Assembly: GCA_030601755.1 (NCBI GenBank)
Contig: JAUWBF010000007.1
Span: forward strand, 1-64,000
Length of the DNA: 64,000 bases
Source of the DNA: Verrucomicrobiota bacterium
GTDB taxonomy: Bacteria > Verrucomicrobiota > Verrucomicrobiia > Opitutales > Opitutaceae
Direction of reading: 5' to 3'
Within the stretch, counting starts at the first letter, position 1, and each line of letters begins with the position of its first letter. Positions 1-9,508 of this stretch are shown here, one piece after another. The notes below the pieces were generated by a model that saw nothing but the letters and a program-made list of their open reading frames with translations, did no database searches and had not been told where the DNA came from. Made by a program: the position numbers and the translations under genes.

Positions 1-2652
<2,652 letters not shown>

Positions 2653-2765
2653 GAATGTTCCCTGTTGAGTGTGTGTGGACGACGGACTCGCGCGCGGTCA
2701 GCGGGCGAGAAAAACGGACGGACGCCGGCGAGGATTCGCCGACGGAGAGACGCTAAAAAGAACGG

Positions 2766-2811
2766 TGAAAAGAAAAGGCAAAGGACAGGCCGCGGAAAAT
2801 GCGGCCTGTCC
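2766..2811 (-). terminator. Attenuator-like hairpin between rplL and rpoB
   Basis: An 11-bp perfect stem, GGACAGGCCGC against GCGGCCTGTCC with a 7-base loop (2783-2811), is followed on the transcribed minus strand by a T-rich run (TTTGCCTTTTCTTTTC). This is the form of a Rho-independent terminator. Its place after rplL and before rpoB matches the partial terminator that lowers rpoB relative to ribosomal-protein expression in E. coli. The position and structure are seen; partial readthrough is inferred from the family pattern. Confidence 0.85.
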
Positions 2812-2851
2812 CGTAAAGTTCGGATGCTGAGTGCGGTTGAACGCCAAGTAA

Positions 2852-3229
2852 TTACTTGAGTTCGACTTTGGCGCCAGCGGCTTCGAGCTTCTTCTTGATC
2901 TCCTCGGCGTCGGCCTTGGAAGCTTGCTCCTTGACGGGCTTCGGGGCGCCTTCGACGAGGTCCTTGGCTTCCTTGAGACCGAGGCCGGTGATGCCGCGGA
3001 CTTCCTTGATGACGCCGATCTTGTTGGCGCCGGCGTCGACGAGGACGACGTCGAACTCGGTCTTCTCCTCGGCGGGAGCAGCGGCGGCGGCGCCAGGAGC
3101 GGCGGCGACAACGGCGGCGGCGGCGGAAACGCCCCACTTGGCCTCGAGGTCCTTGACGAGGGCGGCGAGCTCGAGAACGGGCTGGGCGGACAGCCACTCG
3201 ATGACTTGGTCTTTGGTGATGGTGCTCAT
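2852..3229 (-). CDS. rplL: 50S ribosomal protein L7/L12
   Basis: This 125-residue acidic stalk protein recruits translational GTPases to the ribosome. The N-terminal dimerisation helices (about residues 1-35, ending in LEAKWGV) are followed by an unusually plain Ala/Pro hinge of roughly 20 residues. The C-terminal factor-binding domain shows the conserved [20 protein letters not shown] core. The length is normal for the family. It lies 150 bases after rplJ and ahead of rpoB in the usual order, and the ATG at 3229 is the only start that gives the expected N-terminus. Confidence 0.98.
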   Translation of the reverse strand: MSTITKDQVIEWLSAQPVLELAALVKDLEAKWGVSAAAAVVAAAPGAAAAAPAEEKTEFDVVLVDAGANKIGVIKEVRGITGLGLKEAKDLVEGAPKPVKEQASKADAEEIKKKLEAAGAKVELK

Positions 3230-3320
3230 GTGCTTATCTTTCGAAACGAGCTAGCGGTTTCAGGAGTGAAACGCGTTTAAGAGACGTATCCCCTAGCCGG
3301 CTTCTGTTGATGTTGTATCC

Positions 3321-3353
3321 CGCGCCGCCGGGTCGCGAGGACGCGGCGGCGCG
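3321..3353 (-). promoter_or_regulatory. GC-rich stem-loop in the rplJ-rplL spacer
   Basis: A 9-bp perfect stem, CGCGCCGCC against GGCGGCGCG with a 15-base loop, sits in the 150-base gap between rplJ and rplL. No T-run follows on the minus strand, so it is not an intrinsic terminator. It could shape the mRNA at the point where rplL translation must rise above that of rplJ, or be an RNA processing site. Only the structure is seen; the role is a guess. Confidence 0.45.
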
Positions 3354-3379
3354 AAAAGGGTTTGGATTGGAACGCGGGG

Positions 3380-3874
3380 TTAGGCGGCGGCCTCGGGCTG
3401 GTCCTTCTTGACCTTGGCGTCGAGCAGGCGGACGAAGGCGGCGGCGTTGCTGGTGAGGAGGCTGAGGAACTGCGCGCGGAGGGCGTCGAACGGAGGCAGG
3501 TCGGCGATGGCGGACAGGTCCGCCGCGCTGATGACCTTCTTCTCCATGACGCCGATCTTCACCTCGAGCTTCTGCTTCTTCTCGAAGAACTGCTTGAGGA
3601 TCTTGGCGACACCGGCGGGATTCTCGCCACCGACGACGATGGCGGTGGGGCCGGCCAGGGCGGCGTCGAGATCAGGCAGGCCGAGGGCCTTGGCGGCCAC
3701 GCGGAAGGAGCTGTTCTTGACGACGTGGAACTCGGCTTTCTCGTTGGCGAGCTCGCCGCGGAGTTCGGCGACGTCGGACACGGTCACCTGCGAGAAGTTG
3801 GCGAGGATGACGTAGTCGGACTTCTTGAGGTGGGTCTCGACCTCGGCGATCAGATATTGTTTTTCGGCTCTCAT
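3380..3874 (-). CDS. rplJ: 50S ribosomal protein L10
   Basis: L10 anchors the L7/L12 dimers to the ribosome and usually represses its own operon. I place the start at the ATG at 3874 (MRAEKQYLIAEVETHLKK), giving 164 residues, a normal length. A longer reading frame upstream would run into the end of rplA and has no family-like sequence. The body shows YVILANFSQVTVSDVAELRG and the FFEKKQKLEVKIG segment, and the C-terminus is the helix that binds L7/L12. It follows rplA by 13 bases, so the two are probably translated from one message. Confidence 0.97.
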   Translation of the reverse strand: MRAEKQYLIAEVETHLKKSDYVILANFSQVTVSDVAELRGELANEKAEFHVVKNSSFRVAAKALGLPDLDAALAGPTAIVVGGENPAGVAKILKQFFEKKQKLEVKIGVMEKKVISAADLSAIADLPPFDALRAQFLSLLTSNAAAFVRLLDAKVKKDQPEAAA

Positions 3875-3887
3875 GGTCGTGGGTCGG

Positions 3888-4583
3888 TTAGAACTTGCTG
3901 TATTCGGTGGAGGCGAGGCGGACACCAGGGCTCATCGAGGAGGAGATGGTGACGCTCTTGATGTAGCCGCTGCCCTTGAAGGAGGCGGGACGGGCCTTGC
4001 CGATGGCGGCGATGACGGCCTCGGCGTTCTCGGCGATCTGCTCGGCGGTGAAGGAACGCTTGCCGATGCCGACACCGATGCAGGCGGCCTTGTCCATCTT
4101 GAACTCAACGCGACCGGCCTTGACGGCCTTGATGGCGCCGGCGACGTCGTCGGAGACGGTGCCGCTCTTGGGGTTGGGCATGAGGCCCTTGGGACCGAGC
4201 ACGCGGGCGAGGGTGCGGACCTGCTTCATGGCCTCGGTGGTGGCGATGGCGACGTCGAAGTCGAGCCAGCCCTCGTTGACCTTCTGCATCATGTCCTGCA
4301 GACCGGCATGGTCGGCGCCGGCCTTGAGGGCGGCCTCGGCATTGTCGGTGAAGACCAAGATGCGGACCTTCTTGCCGCTGCCGTTGGGGAGCGGGGTGGT
4401 GCCACGGATCATCTGGTCGCCCTGGGTCGGGTTGACGCCGAGGCGGATGGAGAGCTCGACGGTCTCGTCGAACTTGGCGGAGGGGAACTTGCCGAGGACG
4501 GCGACGGCTTCGGCGAGCGTGTAGTCCTTGGCGAGGTCGGCGGTCTTGACCGCGGCTTGGTAGCGTTTGCTGGGTTTGTCCAT
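3888..4583 (-). CDS. rplA: 50S ribosomal protein L1
   Basis: L1 forms the mobile stalk near the ribosomal E site and is the usual translational repressor of the rplK-rplA unit. The 231-residue length is normal. Recognisable blocks are KRYQAAVKTADLAKDYTLAEA at the N-terminus, VFTDNAEAALKAGADHAG, and RVLGPKGLMPNPKSGTVSDD in the middle. The ATG at 4583 has a good AAGGAG ribosome site six bases upstream, one of the few strong ones in this operon. It follows rplK by 76 bases. Confidence 0.98.
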   Translation of the reverse strand: MDKPSKRYQAAVKTADLAKDYTLAEAVAVLGKFPSAKFDETVELSIRLGVNPTQGDQMIRGTTPLPNGSGKKVRILVFTDNAEAALKAGADHAGLQDMMQKVNEGWLDFDVAIATTEAMKQVRTLARVLGPKGLMPNPKSGTVSDDVAGAIKAVKAGRVEFKMDKAACIGVGIGKRSFTAEQIAENAEAVIAAIGKARPASFKGSGYIKSVTISSSMSPGVRLASTEYSKF

Positions 4584-4659
4584 TGATGACTCCTTGCGGT
4601 GCGAACGTCCCGGGTGGGACTCCCGCGTCGAGTTGGGTTATACGGGTGGTGAAAAAAAC

Positions 4660-5085
4660 TTAGTCGACGACCTCGATGCCCATGTTGCGGGCGGTGCCTT
4701 CGATGATGCGGATGCCGGCTTCCTCGCTGTTGGAGTTGAGGTCCTTGGCCTTGAGCTTGACGATCTCGGCGAGCTGCTTGCGGGTGACCTTGCCGACCTT
4801 GTCCTTGTTGGGGGCGGCGGAGCCGGAGGCGATGTTGGCGGCTTTCTTGAGGAGGACCGAGGCGGGCGGAGACTTCAGGATGAAGGTGAAGCTCTTGTCC
4901 GAGAAGACGGTGATGACGACCGGCAGGATCATGCCGTTCTGGTCCTTGGTGCGGGCGTTGAACTCCTTGCAGAACGCCATGATGTTGACGCCTTGGGCGC
5001 CGAGCGCGGGACCGACGGGGGGCGCGGGGTTGGCGGCGCCGGCGGGAAGCTGGAGACGGATGTAACCTTGAATTTTCTTGGCCAT
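4660..5085 (-). CDS. rplK: 50S ribosomal protein L11
   Basis: L11 is a 141-residue protein of the GTPase-associated centre, binding 23S rRNA near the factor site. The N-terminal domain shows the Pro-rich [20 protein letters not shown] motif that includes the thiostrepton-interacting prolines, followed by [15 protein letters not shown]. The C-terminal RNA-binding domain ends in [10 protein letters not shown]. Start, length and order after nusG are as expected for the family. Confidence 0.98.
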   Translation of the reverse strand: MAKKIQGYIRLQLPAGAANPAPPVGPALGAQGVNIMAFCKEFNARTKDQNGMILPVVITVFSDKSFTFILKSPPASVLLKKAANIASGSAAPNKDKVGKVTRKQLAEIVKLKAKDLNSNSEEAGIRIIEGTARNMGIEVVD

Positions 5086-5167
5086 GGTGAGCGGTGGGAC
5101 TGGTGGTTATTGACGGATGACGTGTGGGACTTGCTGAACGGTCGGCGGTGTCAAAGAGGGCGTCGCG

Positions 5168-5746
5168 TCACTCGGTGATGCGTTGAACCTGCCAGTATTC
5201 GAGCTCGACCGGGGTGAACCGGCCGAAAATGGAAACGGAAACCTTGAGCTTGCCGCGCTCGGGGTCGACCTCGTCGATGCGGCCGGTGAGGTTGGCGAAG
5301 GCGCCGTCGGTGATCTTGATTTCCTCGCCCACCTCGTAGGTGATCTTGGGAACTTCCTTGCCGCTGGCGGCCTCGACACGGGACTTGATCTCGTCGATCT
5401 CGGCCTGGCGCAGGGGAGCGGGATTCTCGCCGCCGACGAAACCGATGACGCCGGCGACTTCCTTGACGAAATACCAAGGCTTGTTGATGAGCTTCTTGGT
5501 CTCGTCATAGAGACGCATCTGGATGAAGACGTAGCCCGGGTAGAGCTTGCGGGTCTTGGTGCTCTTCTTGCCGTTCTTGACCTCGGAAACGACCTCGGTG
5601 GGCATCAATACCTCAAAGATGTAGTCATCGAGCTCCTCGATGGTTTTGAACTTCTCGATGTATTTGGTGACCTTGTTCTCCTGCCCGGAAAGGGTGTGGA
5701 GGGCGAACCATTGGGCTCCGGCGGGGGCGGTCGTCTGGGTGGACAT
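5168..5746 (-). CDS. nusG: Transcription termination/antitermination protein NusG
   Basis: NusG binds RNA polymerase and couples it to Rho or to the ribosome. The 192-residue protein has the NGN domain (about residues 10-125, beginning QWFALHTLSGQENKV and containing LYPGYVFIQM) and a C-terminal KOW domain (about 135-190, with FANLTGRIDEVDPERGKLKV and the IFGRFTPVEL strand). A KS-rich insert (VKNGKKSTKTRKL) precedes the GYVF strand, as in many NusG proteins. It follows secE by 12 bases. Confidence 0.98.
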   Translation of the reverse strand: MSTQTTAPAGAQWFALHTLSGQENKVTKYIEKFKTIEELDDYIFEVLMPTEVVSEVKNGKKSTKTRKLYPGYVFIQMRLYDETKKLINKPWYFVKEVAGVIGFVGGENPAPLRQAEIDEIKSRVEAASGKEVPKITYEVGEEIKITDGAFANLTGRIDEVDPERGKLKVSVSIFGRFTPVELEYWQVQRITE

Positions 5747-5758
5747 GGCGGCGGGGGA

Positions 5759-5962
5759 TCAGCTGACCCAAGAGGTGAACAGGTCGACGACCTGAATGAG
5801 GGCGAAGTCGCTGATGCTGGTGAAAAGTCCGAGGATGGCCGCAGCCACGATGACGACGATCGTGGAGTCGCGCAGTTCGGTCTTGGTGGGCCACGAGGCT
5901 TTCTTGAGCTCGTCGACCATCTCGCCGAAGAAGATGCGGGTGCTGCGGAACGGATTTTTCAT
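5759..5962 (-). CDS. secE: Preprotein translocase subunit SecE
   Basis: SecE clamps SecY in the Sec translocon of the inner membrane. From the ATG at 5962 (MKNPFRSTRIFFGEMVDELK) the protein has 67 residues: the cytosolic amphipathic helix with the family motif ELKKASWPTKTEL, then one membrane segment (VVIVAAAILGLFTSISDFAL). This is the single-TM form typical of most bacteria outside the enterics. An in-frame start 13 codons further up would lie inside the tRNA-Trp gene and is rejected. Confidence 0.95.
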   Translation of the reverse strand: MKNPFRSTRIFFGEMVDELKKASWPTKTELRDSTIVVIVAAAILGLFTSISDFALIQVVDLFTSWVS

Positions 5963-5971
5963 GGATGAAAG

Positions 5972-6047
5972 TGGCAGGCGCGGAGGGAATCGAACCCCCA
6001 ACCAACGGTTTTGGAGACCGCTACTCTACCAATTGAGCTACACGCCT
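5972..6047 (-). tRNA. tRNA-Trp (anticodon CCA)
   Basis: The minus strand folds into a 76-base cloverleaf. The acceptor arm AGGCGTG pairs with CGCGCCT, the anticodon loop CTCCAAA carries CCA, and the T-arm contains GGTTCGATTCC. The 3' CCA is encoded. It lies between tuf and secE, the usual site for this tRNA in many phyla, and is probably processed from the operon transcript. Confidence 0.97.
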
Positions 6048-6126
6048 GTGTGATTTTGTCTTTTTAGACGACGCAGCCGGGACCCCTTTGCGAGGCCCCG
6101 GCGGTCGTTGTAACAACAATCGAAAC

Positions 6127-7317
6127 TTATTCGATGATCTCGGTGATACGGCCGGCACCGATGGTGCGGCCGCCCTCGCGAATGGCGAAGCGCTGGGTCT
6201 TCTCCATGGCGATGGGGCACATCAGGTCGACCTCGACGGCGATGTTGTCGCCGGGCATGACCATCTCAACACCGGCGGGCAGGTTGATGACGCCGGTGAC
6301 GTCGGTCGTGCGGAAGTAGAACTGGGGACGATAGCCGTTGAAGAACGGGGTGTGACGGCCGCCCTCTTCCTTGGTGAGGACGTAGATCTCGGCCTTGCCC
6401 TTCTTGTGCGGCTTGATGGACTTCGGGGCGGCGATGACCTGGCCGCGCTCGATGGCGTCCTTGTCGATACCGCGGAGGAGGATGCCGACGTTGTCGCCAG
6501 CCTGACCCTCGTCGAGGAGCTTGCGGAACATCTCGATGCCGGTGACGACGGTGCTCTGGGTGTCGCGGATGCCGACGATCTCGACGGTCTCGTTGACCTT
6601 GACCACGCCGCGCTCGATACGACCGGTGGCAACGGTGCCGCGGCCGGTGATCGAGAAGACGTCCTCGATGGACATCAGGAAGGGCTTGTCGGTCTCGCGG
6701 GCCGGCTCGGGGATCTCGGAGTCGATGGCCTCCATGAGCTGCTGGATGGCGGCCTCGCCCTCCGGCTTGCCCTCAAGGGCGGCGGTGGCGGAACCACGGA
6801 CGATCTGGGCATTGTCGCCGTCGAACTGATACTTGGAGAGAAGCTCGCGGATCTCCATCTCGACGAGCTCGAGGAGCTCGGGGTCGTCGATGAGGTCGAC
6901 CTTGTTGAGCCAGACAACGATCTTCGGCACGCCGACCTGGCGGGCGAGGAGGATGTGCTCGCGGGTCTGCGGCATCGGGCCGTCGGCGGCGGAGACGACA
7001 AGGATCGCGCCATCCATCTGGGCGGCGCCGGTGATCATGTTCTTGACGAAGTCGGCGTGGCCGGGGCAGTCGACGTGGGCGTAGTGGCGCTTGTCGGACT
7101 CATACTCCACGTGGGCGACGGAGATGGTGACGATCTTGGAAGCGTCACGGACGGTGCCGCCCTTGGCGATGTCCGCGTAGGACTTCACCTCGGCGAGACC
7201 CTTGCGGGCCTGCACGGCGAGGATCGCGGTGGTGGTGGTGGTTTTGCCGTGGTCGACGTGGCCGATGGTGCCGACGTTGACGTGCGGTTTCTTGCGCTCG
7301 AATGTGCCTTTAGCCAT
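6127..7317 (-). CDS. tuf: Elongation factor Tu
   Basis: EF-Tu delivers aminoacyl-tRNA to the ribosome and hydrolyses GTP. The 396-residue protein has the P-loop GHVDHGKTT, switch [14 protein letters not shown], and NKVD for guanine recognition, followed by the two beta-barrel domains (for example [13 protein letters not shown]). It is bracketed by tRNA-Thr and tRNA-Trp. No other copy of tuf is in the window. Confidence 0.99.
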   Translation of the reverse strand: MAKGTFERKKPHVNVGTIGHVDHGKTTTTTAILAVQARKGLAEVKSYADIAKGGTVRDASKIVTISVAHVEYESDKRHYAHVDCPGHADFVKNMITGAAQMDGAILVVSAADGPMPQTREHILLARQVGVPKIVVWLNKVDLIDDPELLELVEMEIRELLSKYQFDGDNAQIVRGSATAALEGKPEGEAAIQQLMEAIDSEIPEPARETDKPFLMSIEDVFSITGRGTVATGRIERGVVKVNETVEIVGIRDTQSTVVTGIEMFRKLLDEGQAGDNVGILLRGIDKDAIERGQVIAAPKSIKPHKKGKAEIYVLTKEEGGRHTPFFNGYRPQFYFRTTDVTGVINLPAGVEMVMPGDNIAVEVDLMCPIAMEKTQRFAIREGGRTIGAGRITEIIE

Positions 7318-7396
7318 TGTGGATGATTACGATTGTTGTGTTACGGAAGGGTGACTTCGGAGATTAGCGTCGTCGAAATCGAACGACGTTGTGACC

Positions 7397-7472
7397 TGGA
7401 GCCCAGAATCGGATTCGAACCGACGACCTCACCCTTACCAAGGGTGTGCTCTACCAACTGAGCTATCTGGGC
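7397..7472 (-). tRNA. tRNA-Thr (anticodon GGT)
   Basis: The minus strand folds into a 76-base tRNA. The acceptor GCCCAGA pairs with TCTGGGC, the D-loop is AGTTGGTA, and the anticodon loop TTGGTAA carries GGT. The T-arm has GGTTCGAATCC and CCA is encoded at the 3' end. It is the first gene of the tuf-rpoB block, 79 bases ahead of tuf. No convincing promoter could be fixed upstream. Confidence 0.97.
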
Positions 7473-7568
7473 AAACTGTGTGAAGGGTCAAAAAACGAGA
7501 AAAAGAGCGATGACCGTGACCCTCTGATTTTACCCCGTCAACTGCAAATTCACCGCTATCTCAAAATA

Positions 7569-8315
7569 CTATTGGCCCACGATCAAGCGGTAGGTGCCAG
7601 GCCGCAAACTACGCCCAGTCGCAAAGCCGCGCCCGATCACATCCATCACGTAATCATCGACCTCCGAAACACCGGACCCGCTCAACAGCTCGACCTGGCC
7701 CACCAACCCATCGGCCTCGGTCACGACGAGCAGCTCCATCGGGGACCACAATGCGTCGGCAAAACCCACCGCTCCAGGCGAGGGCAAACGCACTTCGTCC
7801 ACGAGCGCGGGATTTCTGAGCGAGTAAATCGAGGCAACCGCCCAGCGCGGGGGCAGCTTGGCGGGCTGTTGAGACTCACGACCAAGGCCCAGGAAGGGCC
7901 GCCGCACCTCGCCCTGTCCAATGACATCCAACGGACCGGGCACCGGGCGTTCGCCCGCCCCGGGCGTGCGCTCCGATTGGGAATACCAGCCGGCGGCGAC
8001 CCAGCGCGGGTCGTAGTCACCGAGCACCGCCGCCTCCATGCCGCCATCGGCACGCGGGAACTCCAACTGGCTGCTACTCAACGGCGACGGCAAAAACAGC
8101 GGGGTCGGGTCCAGCAACCGCAACCGCTCGCGCGTGGCGGCGCCGCCCGAAGCGTCCAGATTCTCCACGCGCAACTCAGGCGCCATCCTCCCCGAGCGCG
8201 AGGTTTGGTCCAACACGGGCAGGTCGAGGCTCAGGCCGGCCAGCAGCAAGCCCGCCGCGACCGGCACCGCGGCCAATACCCACGGGAATCTGCCCTGCTT
8301 CCGCTTCATGCGCAT
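7569..8315 (-). CDS. TonB-like energy transducer candidate
   Basis: This 248-residue protein has a short basic N-terminus, one membrane segment (VLAAVPVAAGLLLAGLSL) and a periplasmic part. The C-terminus (GQVELLSGSGVSEVDDYVMD and what follows) resembles the TonB C-terminal fold, where a GSG turn precedes a helix and a final strand. It is the last gene of a TPR-ExbB-ExbD operon, 22 bases after exbD, which is the place TonB takes in such systems. The Pro-rich spacer of classical TonB is absent. The role as TonB partner is inferred from context and weak similarity. Confidence 0.6.
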   Translation of the reverse strand: MRMKRKQGRFPWVLAAVPVAAGLLLAGLSLDLPVLDQTSRSGRMAPELRVENLDASGGAATRERLRLLDPTPLFLPSPLSSSQLEFPRADGGMEAAVLGDYDPRWVAAGWYSQSERTPGAGERPVPGPLDVIGQGEVRRPFLGLGRESQQPAKLPPRWAVASIYSLRNPALVDEVRLPSPGAVGFADALWSPMELLVVTEADGLVGQVELLSGSGVSEVDDYVMDVIGRGFATGRSLRPGTYRLIVGQ

Positions 8316-8337
8316 CCCCTGCCCTCGCCTCGCCCGC

Positions 8338-8781
8338 TCAGGGCCGGACCTCCGGCGCGACCGGCTCGGCCGCGATGATGACGCCCGCGAAACCCGCGCC
8401 GGCGGCCATGCGGTGCAACTGCGCGATGTCCTGGGCCGTGACCGCGGCGTCGGCTTGGATCAACAGGCGCAACCCAGTGCGTCCGCCCGCGCGCCCGGCC
8501 AACCAGCGTTCCAAGTCGGCGAAGTTGAGCACCGCGCCCTCTACGAGGGCCATGTCGGTGCGACGAACCGCGATGACCACGTCCGTGGGCGCGGCCTGCG
8601 CGAGCGCGTCGCCGGCCTCGGGCAGGGTGAACTCGGTGCCGAGGCCGGGCGACAGCACGAAGCGCGAGCCAAACAACGAAAACATCAGCGCCATGAAGCC
8701 GACATTGACGTAGAAAAACACGTCCAGCGAACGCGGCGCCGGGCGCAGGCGCGCCGAGAGATCGAGGGGACGGGTGATCAT
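8338..8781 (-). CDS. exbD: ExbD/TolR-family biopolymer transport protein
   Basis: ExbD-type proteins form, with ExbB, a proton-driven inner-membrane motor. The start at 8781 (MITRPLDLSARLRPAPRSLD) gives 147 residues. Asp20 heads the single membrane helix (VFFYVNVGFMALMFSLFG), the position of the essential proton-carrying Asp in this family. The periplasmic domain ends in a strand pattern (LRLLIQADAAVTAQDIAQLH) typical of ExbD. The start overlaps the exbB stop as ATGA, indicating translational coupling. Confidence 0.85.
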   Translation of the reverse strand: MITRPLDLSARLRPAPRSLDVFFYVNVGFMALMFSLFGSRFVLSPGLGTEFTLPEAGDALAQAAPTDVVIAVRRTDMALVEGAVLNFADLERWLAGRAGGRTGLRLLIQADAAVTAQDIAQLHRMAAGAGFAGVIIAAEPVAPEVRP

Positions 8782-9446
8782 TTCTCCTCGCCGGCCGGGG
8801 CCTCGGCGGAGCCGGCGGCGGGGGCCTTGTATTCGGTGATCAAATACCGCATGATCTCGTTGCCCGCCCACTCGACGTCGCGCACGATGGCGCGCACGCG
8901 GCCGCTCAGCAGGTGATAGCCGAGGTGCGCGGGGATGGCCAGGGCAAGGCTGGCGCCGGCGGTGATGAGCGCCTGCCACATGCCGCCCGCCAGGGCCTGC
9001 GCGGTGGCGTATTCGCCGCCCTGCATGAAGGCGTGAAAGGTATACGTCATGCCGAGCACCGTGCCGAGCAGGCCGACCAGCGGGGCGACCTGCGCGATGG
9101 CGGCGATCGAGCCGAGCCGGCGCTCTAGGGCGGGCAGCTCGACGACGGCGGCGTCCTGCACGGCGAAGCGCATGGCGACCTCGCTGTCGCCGGCGTGGAT
9201 GAGCGCAGCCTTGACCACCGCGGCCACCGGGCCGGGCGTCTCCTCGCACACGGTGATCGCCTCGACGATGCGGCGCTTGGCGAGGATGTTCTTGATGCCG
9301 TCGACAAACGAGGTCGACCGGATCTGCCCGCGGTGCAGGAACAGCGTTCGCTCGACGAACAACACCGCGCCGATCACGGCCATGAGCAGGATGACCCACA
9401 TCATCGGGCCACCCTTGGCGAGCAGACTCAGTTGAAACGCATCCAT
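8778..9446 (-). CDS. exbB: MotA/TolQ/ExbB-family proton channel protein
   Basis: This is the channel partner of ExbD. The 222-residue protein begins with a membrane segment (MMWVILLMAVIGAVLFVERT) followed by a cytosolic loop. Two more membrane helices follow in the conserved block APLVGLLGTVLGMTYTFHAF ... ALITAGASLALAIPAHLGY, the signature of the TolQ/ExbB family. It lies 62 bases downstream of the TPR gene and overlaps exbD by four bases. The set probably energises outer-membrane receptors or an envelope process. Confidence 0.92.
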   Translation of the reverse strand: MDAFQLSLLAKGGPMMWVILLMAVIGAVLFVERTLFLHRGQIRSTSFVDGIKNILAKRRIVEAITVCEETPGPVAAVVKAALIHAGDSEVAMRFAVQDAAVVELPALERRLGSIAAIAQVAPLVGLLGTVLGMTYTFHAFMQGGEYATAQALAGGMWQALITAGASLALAIPAHLGYHLLSGRVRAIVRDVEWAGNEIMRYLITEYKAPAAGSAEAPAGEEK

Positions 9447-9508
9447 GTTATTTCAGGTGACCGTGAAGGGGTTTGGGCGACGTGGTAAATCCTCAATTTG
9501 GGCGCGCG

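Noticed and set aside
5963-6001. Upstream start for secE adding MGVRFPPRLPLSS
   Set aside because: These codons lie inside the T-arm and acceptor of tRNA-Trp; the ATG at 5962 gives the normal SecE N-terminus.
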